Source of the DNA: Straminergon stramineum
Taxonomy: Eukaryota; Streptophyta; Bryopsida; Hypnales; Calliergonaceae
Assembly: GCA_963920665.1 (NCBI GenBank)
Contig: OY987264.1
Location: 32,654,906-32,718,905, forward strand
Direction: 5' to 3'
Length of the DNA stretch: 64,000 nt
Below are positions 28,481 to 41,078 of this stretch, piece by piece. Below the pieces are notes generated by a model. It saw nothing but the letters and a program-made list of their open reading frames with translations. It was not told the origin of the DNA and made no database searches. Both the position numbers and the translations under genes were made by a program. The stretch's first letter is position 1, and each line of letters opens with the position of its first letter.

Positions 28481-28713
28481 TATCATATGTCACTATGCCC
28501 TTCATAAGCAAGGTGCTATTGTGCCATGTTTACTCGGGAGTCTCTCATTTCTCCCTTCTTAGCCTATTGCAAGGCTTGGGAAGTCACCCTCAAGGTCCCC
28601 TTGCTCACTAAGGCACTTCAGGCATCCCAAGGGGATAGGGGCATGACATGGGGGGTCTTTTTTCTAAATTTCTTGCTTATTGTATTAATTCAACAAATGA
28701 ATATATTTTGTAG

Positions 28714-29537
28714 GGGCTACTATACATCTGAAATCAAAGTTGTTGAAGCGTTTTTCTTCCCATGGGTTGATGAATGCCATGGGAATATTGTATCTAGAAT
28801 ATTGGACAACAAAGGTGAAGCGAGAGGCCATTGAGATAAACTTTCCAAAGCACTTACGTGTCAGTACAAGAAAAAGGGGTGTTTTAAGTAAGTTTTTAAG
28901 TATAGTCTTAGACATAAGATTATAAGTAATGGCCTTTTAGGAGATTTTTAGTAAAATTTTACTAAAAACACTAGTATTTTTGGTAAATATTTTCTAAAAA
29001 TCTCCTTAAAGGTCATTACTTATAATCTTATGTCTAGGACTATACTTAAAAATTCTCTTAAAACACCCCTTTTTTTTGTAGTGTGTATTGGTTGATTTTT
29101 ATGGGTATGGAAGGATGGTAGGAGAGAAGGACCTCCAAATCCTTGTCCCACCTATAATTGACCGGGACTTGATCATGTGCCAACAACGTGTTTTCAAGAC
29201 AACAATGGGGGCAAATTCAAGTAGAGCCATGCAACTACCATTTGTTGCAAATCCACTCACTACTTTGTGGAAGCAACTTGATGCAACAACTTGCCTCACA
29301 GGGGAATTCTCTAAGTTTTTTAAACTTGCAGGAATGGCACTTGTGCATGTTTTAGGCAATGTGGAGGATGAACCTACCTTCTTAGCTCTAAATTTTTTGA
29401 AGTCTAAATTGAAAAACAGCCTTGAAGATCATTTACAACTTGTTGTAGGAATGTTCTCACAAAGCATCTTTACACTTGAAAACATTCTATATGATGCCAC
29501 CTTCACAGATTGGTTGAATGGAGGAGAAAGATCTTGA
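28714..29537 (+). pseudogene. hAT-like transposase-derived gene, C-terminal part, split by a MITE
   Basis: The sequence resembles plant hAT-type transposase relatives. The upstream part, after a possible acceptor at 28713, reads SHGLMNAMGILYLEYW up to FPKHLRV. After the inserted MITE the frame resumes as VDFYGYGR, continues through LWKQLDATTCL, and contains the conserved C-terminal core with VLGNVEDE and FLKSKLKNSLEDHLQLVVG. It stops at 29537. The two halves lie in the same frame once the MITE and one TGT copy are ignored, so the insertion was into an open frame. The N-terminal half of the protein was not found upstream. It may be a domesticated gene or a transposon remnant. Confidence 0.6.
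28862..29083. mobile_element. CACTA-type MITE, 222 bp, with TGT target-site duplication
   Basis: Long terminal inverted repeats of about 105 bp make the element nearly one hairpin. The right end in reverse complement begins CACTACAAAAAAAAGGGG; the left begins CAGTACAAGAAAAAGGGG. Both match the CACTACAAGAAA hallmark of CACTA (En/Spm) elements. Flanking 3-bp repeats TGT lie at 28859-28861 and 29084-29086. There is no coding capacity, so movement would need a CACTA transposase elsewhere. Confidence 0.88.
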
Positions 29538-30900
29538 TATGGCTTCACTTTTTAGTATAGTGTGCCATATGAAATGATAATTTTATTGTAGGTAATTCTC
29601 TCCCTTAGATAGCATTACTAGCTTGAGTGACTTTAGTAGTGGGAGATTGGGAGTAGCAATATAACTATGTATCCCTTTTGTTTCTTTTATTTTTATTAGT
29701 TTTATGAGCTTAGAATTTGCCTCAGCTGAAGTCACTTTTAATGAAACAAACTATGAAGTTTTTCATTTTTAATATTGATGCATTTTTTTGCTCATCTACT
29801 TATCAAATTATAGCCATGACTTGTTTTTGTTGCTAAAACTTGTTCATCAGAAGAGATTCTTTCGCCATTTAAATACTAAAATTGAAATTCATAGGATCAC
29901 ATTAACTTCCATCTTCTCCTTCTTAGTTGCCATAATTACTATTAGATTTTTATAACTATCACCAAAGCTTAACCCTAGCAATAAAAAAGGCCAAAGTGGC
30001 TCCACCAAATTTATTTGGGTTGCCATGCTTGTCCTATTCCAAAAAAAACCCAGTTGCCATTTATACTTTAAAAAATAAATGTAATCACCGAAGTAGCACT
30101 GTGTTGAATGTGAAAAAAAAATACATTGGATCAAATTGAGTATGTTTGTCATTTGGAGCGTCTTTCAAAGTTCATGTATGATGTATGAAGTTCCACCTAC
30201 ATATGTCTATACTAGTACTTTAGGAATACTATATCTGTGTTATATGTATTGCTTCATATCATATGATAACATATTAAATTTGTAATAATTGATGGAAAAA
30301 AATGAATGACATAAGATATTAATAATAGAAGTGAACTTCAATTGTAGCAATATTGTAGTAGTATTGTTATACCATTGGTTTTACATTGGTTTTGTGTCAA
30401 AAATAATACAACTAAGGTATTTTTACAACACAAATATGGTATTGCATGCAATACTGCAAATCTATTATTTGTATTATAAAATGTACAATTATGTAGTAAT
30501 GCTTTATTACAATAATTTTAGTATTTTTGTATGTTACAATCATATTCCCAAAATTTTATTACAATACAGTATGCATATAGTTTGTTTGTATACTTAGAGT
30601 CATGTTGTTTGGAGACAATAGAATTATATTTTAGTACTATAATAATATTTTTCTAAGATAAATGATGTACCACTTAAGCATTGTAATGTTGTATTGCAAT
30701 GCAATACAACATAAATATTCATCTAGTACTGTTTAAACACAATACTACAAAAAGACAACTTAGGTGCTCTACTATAAAGACACTTCAGCTCATACTTTTG
30801 CAATACTACAAAAGTATCACAGAAGTGAGTCTCAATTTCTTGATGCACGGGTTTAGAGTTCTCTTCATCCTACATTGTTTCAATTACACTTTCAGTTTTT
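29538..30900. other. Gene-free interval with GTAGTAC-rich repeat copy 2
   Basis: No gene was seen. The segment 30190-30830 is rich in TAGTAC, AATACTAC and GTAGTA words and resembles 10870-11270, including a GCAATACTACAAAAG-like segment. It ends at the RBX1 copy 2 promoter block. Confidence 0.4.
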
Positions 30901-31206
30901 CTGGCTCGAAAATGGATGATTTCTAGTCTTTTCTCATCCACCAGCGAGGATTTCATTGGACAAGAGAACAACTGAAAGGAAGTTTATGGTTAGCCCCGTC
31001 CTTCCAGGGTTAACTAACGTTGCCGTCCGTCGTCGGGAAAAACAAACTCTGCCCGCGACGTCGACGGTTTGACTCGTCGCCTTCTCCAAATGTCTGTAAA
31101 TGACGAATAATATCATCGTAGTCTTGCAGACTCACTTCTAGGGTTTGCCAACGAAATCGCACAAGGCCTCGGTAGCTCTCAGCGGAAGTCATAAACGAGT
31201 GAGAGT

Positions 31207-32852
<1,646 letters not shown>

Positions 32853-33721
32853 AGGCGCTGATAGTGCTGAGTTGGGTAGGCCAATGAGTTGCTGGCCACC
32901 TCAGTGGGGATCATGAGAGGCTGGAGTATTTCTCGGGTTTGGCCTGGAAAATCACGGGGTGAAATCAGAACCCGTCGTTCTACCGGACTTGGTGCCAGGA
33001 AATTACTTTAAAATTACAAGAGTGCCTAGCTGAAACAACGTCGATTCAAACATATTGTTAAAAGCAGTCATTAACTGAAGATCTGACACCAAGTGATGTG
33101 GGTTAGCGTGCTACTCACAGAGCCTTCCTCGTTCACTCGCCAGATGGTTTCTCCGAGGAGATTGGCGACGGACAACACAGTCAGCTGCGGGAAGTAATGT
33201 TTTTCTCTCAAAGGAATTGTGTTGGTGGTGATAACTTCGTGAAATAGTCCTCCTGAAAGTCTCTCTATAGCAGGTGGACTGCAATCACAAGGGACCATGT
33301 CAAGAGGACACATAAACCGACAATAAACGAACGAAGCAAGCAATTGCAGTTGCATTGTTTTGCGTCTGGCCAGAAGTCACTAGGGCCGTGCACATGAGGC
33401 TTACTGAGGGCGTCCGACATCGGATATGAGGGCTTGAAACCCCGGGTTTGCTCCCTCTCGCCCTTACGGCGCAGAGCAAATATTTTATGCGACCTGAGCC
33501 CTCACAAACTTTTTACTACCGGTTTTGCCCGTTGGGTGAAAAAAAACCCTTCCAAAATAAGGCCTGTCAGAAGGGGCAAGCTCCATGCAACTCTCCCTCC
33601 GTCTCTTTCATGTAGCACAGAGGCTTCACAGGGTTTGTGGCACCACAGGGAGTTGTTTGCAGTAAGGTTGGTTTAGGGTGTTTTCTTAAGTGAGTTAGGG
33701 TTTGTATTAGTTGGTGAAATT

Positions 33722-34294
33722 ATGGACATTCCAAGGGGGGGATTATTAGCTCTCATGCTACATGATGAGGGAGGTGATAGTTCTTAGGGGACTCAAGAGA
33801 GAAATTCTCAAGGTACTTCAAATTTAAAGAGGGAGTGGAAGGAGGCAACTTTGATGTTTCTTGTAGACATGTGTGAAGAGAAGTATTGGGAGTACAACCG
33901 CAAGGCCTTCAAGCAAGCAAATTGGGAGTTTTTTGCAAGGCAGCTCAACACACAGTTTCCTAACGATCCACATAGGACTTGGCAACAAACGCGTGACAAG
34001 TGGGGCAAGATGAAGACAACGTATGTGGAGGAGAAAGCAAAGCAAGGAGAAACTGGAGCCCCACCTTCTACTTGGACACCATGGTACGAAATGTTTGACA
34101 ATATTTATGCTGGAACTGCTAGAATCAATGGTGTTGATCAAGGAGTTCATTTGCAGCATTCTGAAGTTCACATTGTGAGTGATGATGATGAGGGGACCTT
34201 GCCTAGTACTCCTCCTCCCCCCTTTGTAGGTGCTACTTCTTCACAGTCACCATGCACAGAGGCGGTTAATCAACTGGGCTGTGAAACGAAGTGA
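33722..34294 (+). pseudogene. Harbinger Myb/SANT-like accessory ORF (element 1)
   Basis: This is the DNA-binding partner that PIF/Harbinger transposases need for nuclear import and end recognition. The frame starts MDIPRGGLLALMLHDEGG at 33722 and meets a TAG at 33785-33787. It then continues as a trihelix-like domain with WEFFARQLNTQFPND, then TWQQTRDKWGKMK, and the STWTPWYEMF motif, and stops at 34294. A shifted frame from about 34290 to 34464 carries a basic RKRKRKLDARDD stretch and a helical KMKLQIIEKLIDSERERV tail, so a frameshift separates the C-terminal coiled coil. The ORF is inactive as it stands. Confidence 0.75.
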
Positions 34295-34703
34295 ACAGGA
34301 GTGCAAGGAAGAGGAAGAGAAAGTTAGATGCAAGAGATGATTCTATTACCTCAGCCATTACTAGTTTTTCTAAGGGTATTTTAGAAGTTGAGAAGATGAA
34401 GTTGCAAATCATAGAGAAATTGATAGATAGTGAGAGAGAGAGGGTAGAGAGATGGTGTTGAAAGGGCAACTACAGATGGCAGCTCTATTTATTGAAGCTC
34501 TGAAGGCGAAGGACTCTTCTAGTACTTCAAAGTAGAAGTTGCATCCTAAGTGTTCTCTTCAAGGCACTTGAATGTTATTTCTCATCTTGTATGGAATTTT
34601 TTTTGATTTGATTTGAGTTTGTTTTGATTTGTTCCAAATTCCACTACATTGAATAAAAGATTTTTTATCTATATAATTACAAATACATGTATGTGTGCAT
34701 GAA

Positions 34704-35285
34704 CCCCTACAAGATTTCATCCATTGTGAAATGGGCAAACTTTTGTTAAAGTCTAGTTTTAGCCTCATAAATCCGATTATGAAAATGAATGATAATGATA
34801 TTTCTATTCAAAATTTTGTTTAAGGATGTCCATTGCAAATCTTCTTTCTCTAGCATTGAGAATTATTGGAAATGAGTCTCAAATAAAGTAGATCTTGGGA
34901 AAAAATCAAATTAGAAATTCATCTAAAATAATTGTAGAGTATACTTTGAGAAGCCATCAAATGATTGGGATTCTACATGTTATGCCTGTGAAGTTCACAA
35001 TATGTCCATAACCAATTTTTTAGATTTGACATGTTAAAATAGGATTGAAAGACTTTAAATCACTTTCATAGTTTTACCATCTTCATAATTAAACATTATA
35101 ACCTTCCAATCTACAACAATTGATACATTGTTGTATTTTCTTTTTCCATGTTATCTCTAACATATGTAGTTTGAATTTATATAGTTACAATTAACAACAA
35201 ATTGATTATACTTATGAAGAAGTTGGGTTTTTTCAATATAGACAAAATTCAAAGGAGATTCAAAATGGCCTTGGGCTTTTAGAAG
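34704..35285 (+). repeat. Nested ~580-bp copy related to the TTAA-flanked element at 59 kb
   Basis: Colinear with 59017-59655: shared segments include ATTTCTATTCAAAATTTTGT, GGAAATGAGTCTCAAATA and GGCCTTGGGC near the right end. The termini are decayed (CCCCTACAAG left, CTTTTAGAAG right) and flanked by TGAA and TTCA in place of TTAA. It sits between the two ORFs of PIF/Harbinger element 1, so it probably inserted into that element. Confidence 0.55.
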
Positions 35286-35330
35286 TTCATATCAAATCTT
35301 AGAAAAAATGCCTATGAAATGATGTTCTTT

Positions 35331-36653
35331 TCATTCATCATTAGGGTTTTCCAAAACCCATTGCCTAAACAAATTTTGTCTAAGCCTTTCTCCCTCACGT
35401 TTTGCTGGTTCTCCCTCTCTACCAACGGGTAGTCTAGCATTCTGAAATCCAACAAGTGGATCCCTTCTTAAACCTACATTAGCCATGTGAGGCTCTGGCT
35501 CATTCAACATCTCATAGTAGTTGTGTAACCAACAACAAGCTATTATAATCCTAGCAGCTCTGTCAACTCTAGAATTAAAGTTCTTCAAAATTCTCCATCT
35601 ATTCTTCAATGTACCAAAAGCTTGTTCAATCACAACTCTTCCTGAATTCATAGAATTGTCAAATCTTTTTTTCTACACATCATTGGGGACCTTCCAATTC
35701 TTCATCAAATATGTGCGAATGGGATAAGCGGCATCTCCAATCAAGTAAGGTGTACATCTAACATCACCAACTGAAACCATTGGATCTTGTAGAATCTCTC
35801 GTTTCCTCAAACCCTTGTACACGCTAGACACTTTGAATTGGCCGCCTTCATGTACTCCTCCAGGTTGGCCAATACACACATTCCAAAAAATCTTTTGGGA
35901 ATCACAAACCGCTTGTAATACAATGGAGTTGAATTTTTTCCTATTGTAAAAATCAGTAGCCGCTAATGTGACTATTCTACTTGGATTCTCTGCTAATGAT
36001 ATATGTGTCCCATCAATAGCTCTACAGACATTGGGCAATCCTGTTAGTTCTTCGAAATCTGAGATTATGCTATGAAGACGTTCCTCACTTGGAATGCTAA
36101 TATAGTGACTAAATAGTTTGTCCTTATCGGTAAGTATGTCACAAACAATGTCAACATACTTCCTAATAGTTGAAGCTCTAATTTTGAAACGATTTGACAT
36201 GTGCTCTGGACTATGATCGTGAGCAAATCTATAAATCACACATGCCACAATTTTTTTGATTTCCATTTGTGGCCTCACTTGATTCACACACCTACTTCTT
36301 AAGAATGGAGTCAACATGTTTACTAAATTGTGAAATGCACCAAAACTCATCCTATAAAACTTCTTGAATTTATTATGGTGCATGTCATTAGTTGATCTCC
36401 ACACTACCCTCTTTACATAGTTCCAATGCGTTGATTGCCTTAGCTCTATCCAAAAGAGGCGGGAAGTATTGGATTTCTTTCTTGAAACAAGCAACAACAA
36501 CAAGGAAAGAAAATGAAACCCTATTGAAGTCCCACTACTAGCATTCAACACCTCACAAGCCCTTGATTTGTAACTCAAGGAGTTGCTCATTGCTATAGAG
36601 AGCATCATCCACATGAGCACAACTTGAGCACAAAATGAAGGCTCCATACTCAC
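35331..36653 (-). pseudogene. PIF/Harbinger DDE transposase (element 1), one nonsense codon
   Basis: Transposase/nuclease of the HARBI1/ALP1 type (DDE_Tnp_4). The frame starts at 36653 (MSMEPSFCAQ) and is open to a single TAG at 35675-35673. It continues in the same frame to 35331, so one point change separates it from a 440-codon protein. Helix-turn-helix-like N-terminal half: SNRFKIRASTIRKYVDIVCD. The catalytic residues are all present: Asp in CRAIDGTHIS, Asp in LIGDAAYPI, and Glu in VIEQAFGTLKNRWRIL after the stop. The nearly intact state suggests recent activity relative to the host PRPP synthetase remnant. Confidence 0.85.
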
Positions 36654-37819
36654 TTCTAAAAGTCTTCCAAAACTTTTGTCTCAAAATTTGGTACTCAAAA
36701 CCTACAAAGGAGAGAACCTCAAAGACCTTACACTAAACTCGAAATACAAGCCCAAATAATGAAAAAAACATTCCCCAAAACATGTGTAACCATTCACAAG
36801 AAGAATGAATCTAAAAGCAAATTAACATACCAAGATAATAAGTGCTCAAGTTCATGCTCTCCCAAGCTCTCCGCACTCCCAAGCTTGAAAACCAAATTTC
36901 CTCCTAGTGAATAAACTTTGCTCAGTAGACATAGAAAGAGAAAGCATCTTCCCCCCCTCCCCCCGCTGATACAATGGACCCCAATCTCTGCCCTTTTACG
37001 AGGAGGGGGTCAAAAACCTAGACAGGTGGCCTTAAATTTGATTAGGGCTACTACTGCAGCACTAGGGGTGGGGCCCGCCTCTATGCGTTTGCCTGCGCAC
37101 ACAGCCCTCACCACGGGCCATGTGCGCGGCCCTATTGAGAGGAAACAGGGTAGAGTTAAAATCAGAACATACCTCAAAATGGCATGTGTACAGCAAGCAT
37201 ACACTTCACGAGTACCTTCCGCGTGAAGAAGGGTTGCACCGTGAAAAGTAGATGGTACTTGAAAAGTGCACAAAGAAACTCTTCAACATGAAGTAAGCAA
37301 GACCCACTTCTAGCAAATAGAATATGCCATTGGAGCACTATTCATTTATGGATGCCAATCCTATCAACGACACCTAAGGGTTGCTTTACACCTGGAGGCC
37401 AAGCCAATTGTCCTTGAGGCCGATTGTGCCAAATTTCAGCCCCTCCTCGGCTAGAGGCCGTCCTGAAGTACTAATTACTAATGGGGGCCAATTCTCCCAT
37501 ATGTAGAGGCCTTGGGGCCAAGAAGTCGGGCTAATTCAATAAATCTAGAAAATTTCAGCCTCTTTCTTTCTATCTCTCTTTTTTCATTGTCATTTTTATA
37601 AAATGGATGAATGAAGACAAAAGGTCTTAGTGGCTCTTGTGTTCTTCATGGCCATGCGACATGTTATGGCGGTTGTTGCAATTTTGCGAAAACTTACTAT
37701 GCATCAACATTATGCTACCATGGCAATGATTTTCGTTGTGATGGTTGGAGAGAGTGGTGCTTCTAGGAAGACTTGGAGCATTTGGATGTATGACCAGAGT
37801 ACTCTTTTTGCAGATAGAT

Positions 37820-38732
37820 AGTTATTTGGATGTTACTCAGTGAAGTTATTCAAACAGCATACAAGGTTACTTCCCGAAACTTTTGATTATTTGTGTGGTG
37901 TCCTATCCCCATCATTGAGTCCTATGGATACAAACTTCAAAGAATCTATTCCTCTTAAAAATTAGGTTGCTCTTTCTTTGAATAGACTTAGTAGTGGTAA
38001 TTCACTACGCAGGTGTGTAGACACTTATGGGATTTATGAAAATGCAACATCAATCATTGTTAGGTAGTTTTGTGCAACAATTGATAAGCATTTAAAACCA
38101 CTAGTAATTAAGAAAGAATATGCTGTCACTTTGAAGAGAATTGCAGCCAAGTTTGAAGAGCTTAGGGGATTACCTTCTGTAATTGGAGTAATTGATCGAA
38201 GTCACATATCCATCATTGCTCCTCCTATAGATCCTACTTCACATTATTGTAGAAAAGGTTTTTATTCAACTCTACTTCAAGGTGTAGTGGATAGCAAATG
38301 TAAGTTTTGGGATTATAATTTTGGATGGGTTGGGCGTTGCCATGATTGGACTTTGTTTCAAAATTCAGATATAGGAAAGAGAGTGATGAAAGGTGAGCTA
38401 TTACCTTACAAACTTATGGATGACACTACTTATCCGATGACACCATGGTCTATTTTCCTTTCAAAGGTAAAAAAGATGGATTACCTAGAACAAAGGCACA
38501 CTGGAATTTTATCCAATCCTCAACAATAATGGCTATGGAGAGAGCTTTTGGTATATTAAAAGGGAGGTGGAGGATTATGTTGAAGAAAATCGATATACCC
38601 CTTCGACATGTACCAAATGTGGTTACCACCTGTGTTTGCCTTTACAACTTGTGTATAATACACCAAGACAAGTTTGATGATGAATGGGCAAAAGAAGGAG
38701 AGAGAATTGTGCATATAAAAAGTAGAAATTAG
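37820..38732 (+). pseudogene. PIF/Harbinger DDE transposase (element 2), degenerate
   Basis: Fragments in order: LLPETFDYLCGVLSPSLSP, then after stops KRIAAKFEELRGLPSVIGVI, FYSTLLQGVVDSKCKFWDYN, and CHDWTLFQNSDIGKRVMKGE. The first catalytic Asp is in GVIDRSHI and the second in the MDDTTYP segment. A frameshift near 38450-38460 moves the frame into AHWNFIQSS and MERAFGILKGRWRIMLKK, which holds the catalytic Glu. Several stops precede 38130. It cannot encode an active enzyme. Confidence 0.8.
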
Positions 38733-39109
38733 TTAGGACAATTGAAGAATGCAGATATTTTTATGGTAACTACACAAGCTACAAAAAAGATGAGAAGATA
38801 TCTTAAAATGGACGAGGTTGAAGTAGGAAGTGTACAAATTGAAGACATTGAAGAGATTGCGATAAATGACATTGAAGTTACAAAGGAAGATGAAGATTCA
38901 AGTGCAAAAGTTGTTGAAACAAGAAAAGATAAGGAGGCTAGGGTAAAGAACATGCTCATGCAAGCTACATAAGCACATGAATTACTAGCTCAATCTTTTT
39001 GGAAAGCACATTTGGGAATGGAAGGAAAAATTCTCTTCCCTCATAACTATGATGCATCTGATTTTGCAGAAGACAGAATCTATTGCTTGTCTATAAGCCT
39101 ATCCATCTC

Positions 39110-40357
39110 TCATTCTACCTTTTCCAATAAAGCATTGATTTTCTCAAAATTCTTAACCATGACTGAATTATTTTCGGCTGTATGTAGGAAAGCTCCATAG
39201 CATTGTTCTTGAAAATTCTTCTTGTCCACCTTGGTTGTTGGAGTTAGAGTTGGAGTGTCAATTGAATTTTGATCCTTCGGAATGTTCATGGTGCTATCTT
39301 CAACACTAACAGAATCATTAGCAGACGCTATTACATATTTCATTATTGTACCAGTCTGATACCACTATTGATCGAAAGAGTCATAGAACTTATATGCATG
39401 GCGATCAGACCCTAAAATTCCATTTTACAATTTGTCTTCTTTGTATAACTTGTACAAACTATTGAATTTCTTTTTGCAAGCCTCAAACGTTCGGTTTAGT
39501 CTGGGAATAACCGCAATCAAACGAGCATACAACTTCAACCAAGTATCCACACTTGCACATCACATATATGGGCTGAAAACACAGTAGAAAAGGTGATTTA
39601 GGCTTGTTTAGGCCTCTAAACAATGAATAATGTGAAATCCTAGAAATGGTTCTTGTATAAGAGTACCATCTTGGTTGTGATGCACATCAAGGGGGAAAGA
39701 AGGTAGACTTGAAGCTCTTTTAAAGAAATCTATCCTCACACTTGCGAGGTGCAAGGATCAAACCCTTGCACCACCACAAATTGCTCTCCCAACGACCGCA
39801 TAGAAGCCCATTGGGGGGGGAAGGGGGGGCCTTGGGCTAATGCCCAAAGCTTAGGCCTTTAAAAGGCCAAATCTAAAATCTGATTTTTTTTTCTAAGAAT
39901 TCACATATGCAAAAATCATACCTTGTTTCTTTGCATTCTTCAAAAATTTGGGTTCCATCTCACCATGCAACAAAATTATAGTCTCCATGTTGTGATCCTT
40001 CTAATTCTTTGAGCTGGATTCTTCATCTTCTTCCTTCTCTTTCTTCATGTTCTTCTTGTGAGGCTTCTCTGTAGCTGCAGCTCCTTTCCTCTTCAGTGCC
40101 AGTGGAGCTATAATCTGTACATCTTCCTCCTCGATCTCTTTTGTGGCTTTTCTCTTTGACTGAGTTACAAGCATGTCCATAATCAATGGTGGTAGTGGAG
40201 GAATAGGAGTTCTAGGAGTTAGTTGAAAAAAATTTGGAACCCCTACACTACCTATATGTTCTTGTAAAGAAGTTTGGAAGGGTTGAAAAGCATGAGCTTC
40301 ATCACTCTGATACCTTTGCATTGCCTCATATCCTTCACAACAATTCCATCCACTCAT
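39110..40357 (-). pseudogene. Harbinger Myb/SANT-like accessory ORF (element 2), degenerate
   Basis: The minus-strand frame starting at 40357 (MSGWNCCEGYEAMQRYQSDE) ends in a Lys/Glu-rich tail near 40001. Further left, about 39565-39340, is the trihelix-like segment: DTWLKLYARLIAVIPRLNR and KKKFNSLYKLYKED, with stops. Then comes a C-terminal part ending NFEKINALLEKVE near 39110. Exon boundaries between the parts could not be fixed. The pairing with the transposase in the same terminal repeats gives the assignment. Confidence 0.65.
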
Positions 40358-41078
40358 CTCTAAGGACCCTTCTATCCTATCCCTAGAAACGACGGCAACA
40401 ATTCGGCAAGCCCAAAAAAATTGGTGAGAAATGTTCTATAAAGACAAAAGAGAGAGAGACAAAGAGATGAGAGGATGAAGTGAAGATGAGATGAAAAGAG
40501 CCGTTTAGATTTCTATAATCCAAAAGATATGCTTTCTTGAAAACATTACTATTTTATAAAAGAAGTTTTTTTTATTGAAATCTGACATTGGCACTGAGGC
40601 CAAGAATTGGCCCTCTATTTTGGGTGCACCCAATTTATAAGCTTGAACCATGTTAGATCATGTGTTTTTGGAATAAATGATTCTGATCACCAAATTCACG
40701 TAGCCTTTAGGTGTGAAGGGGTTTAGGCCAATTTCAACCTTTTGACCAATCACAAGTAAGGATTTGAGGCCTCTTACACAACAAATTGGCCTGGCCTCTA
40801 AGTGTAAAGTGCCCTAAGAATTCTTCCACGAGGATAACTCTGATCATGTGTCATAAGTCAAGCTTTTAGAATTCAAAGGATCTATTAAATTCAATGATGT
40901 TGGTTAGGTGTTTGGTATTGTCGAGACACACTCCACAATACTAATTCCCATCTCTTCACGAATAGAATTGACAACTAAATGATGTATGCCTACAAAAAGA
41001 GAGCTTATCGGCAATATCAATCATATCATCAACCATTACTGTCACCTTTCCCTTGACATCTCCAATGAGATTCATCAC

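Larger units (their letters stand above)
33383..37132. mobile_element. PIF/Harbinger transposon 1 (two ORFs, 3750 bp)
   Basis: The termini are GGGCCGTGCACATG (33383) and its partner CATGTGCGCGGCCC (ending 37132), both flanked by TA on the outside (CTA left, TAT right), so the usual TWA duplication is not intact. Inside are a Myb/SANT-like ORF on the plus strand and a DDE transposase on the minus strand, converging, which is the standard PIF/Harbinger layout. Both ORFs are interrupted by stops. A ~580-bp repeat of another family (34704-35285) sits between them. The element occupies a PRPP synthetase intron that would be about 145 bp without it. Confidence 0.88.
37378..40814. mobile_element. 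PIF/Harbinger transposon 2 (3437 bp) with TAA duplication
   Basis: A perfect 3-bp target-site duplication TAA lies at 37375-37377 and 40815-40817, as expected for PIF/Harbinger. Terminal inverted repeats: left GGGTTGCTTTACACCTGG then AGGCCAAGCCAATT; right, in reverse complement, GGGCACTTTACACTTAG then AGGCCAGGCCAATT. The transposase lies on the plus strand and a Myb/SANT-like ORF on the minus strand, converging. Both are heavily damaged, more than in element 1, so this insertion is probably older. It fills a PRPP synthetase intron that would otherwise be about 320 bp. Confidence 0.9.
33071..41078 (-). pseudogene. Ribose-phosphate pyrophosphokinase (PRPP synthetase) remnant
   Basis: Three exons of a class I PRPP synthetase, the enzyme making PRPP from ribose-5-phosphate and ATP, are readable on the minus strand. 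(a) About 41078-41003: VMNLIGDVKGKVTVMVDDMI. (b) 37240-37173: GATLLHAEGTREVYACCTHA, ending in donor AG|GTATGT. (c) 33278-33071: begins after acceptor TTGCAG with SPPAIERL and includes EKHYFPQLTVLSVANLLGE and a Ser-rich end. The b-c junction has perfect phase (AG|T). The PRPP-binding loop, DDMIDTAGT in active enzymes, reads DDMIDIADK, and the a-b junction has no consensus donor or acceptor. Upstream exons were not found to about 42.3 kb. Each visible intron holds one PIF/Harbinger element. I infer a pseudogene. Confidence 0.85.

Noticed and set aside
1849..31043. The promoter block as an independent mobile element present in both promoters
   Set aside because: It has no terminal repeats or target-site duplication and sits at the same distance from both genes, so a local inversion of shared promoter DNA is simpler.
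33113..33118. GTGAGT as a splice donor ending the last PRPP synthetase exon
   Set aside because: Reading through gives Val-Ser-Ser, which matches the normal C-terminus of the enzyme, so the donor-like word is probably just those codons.
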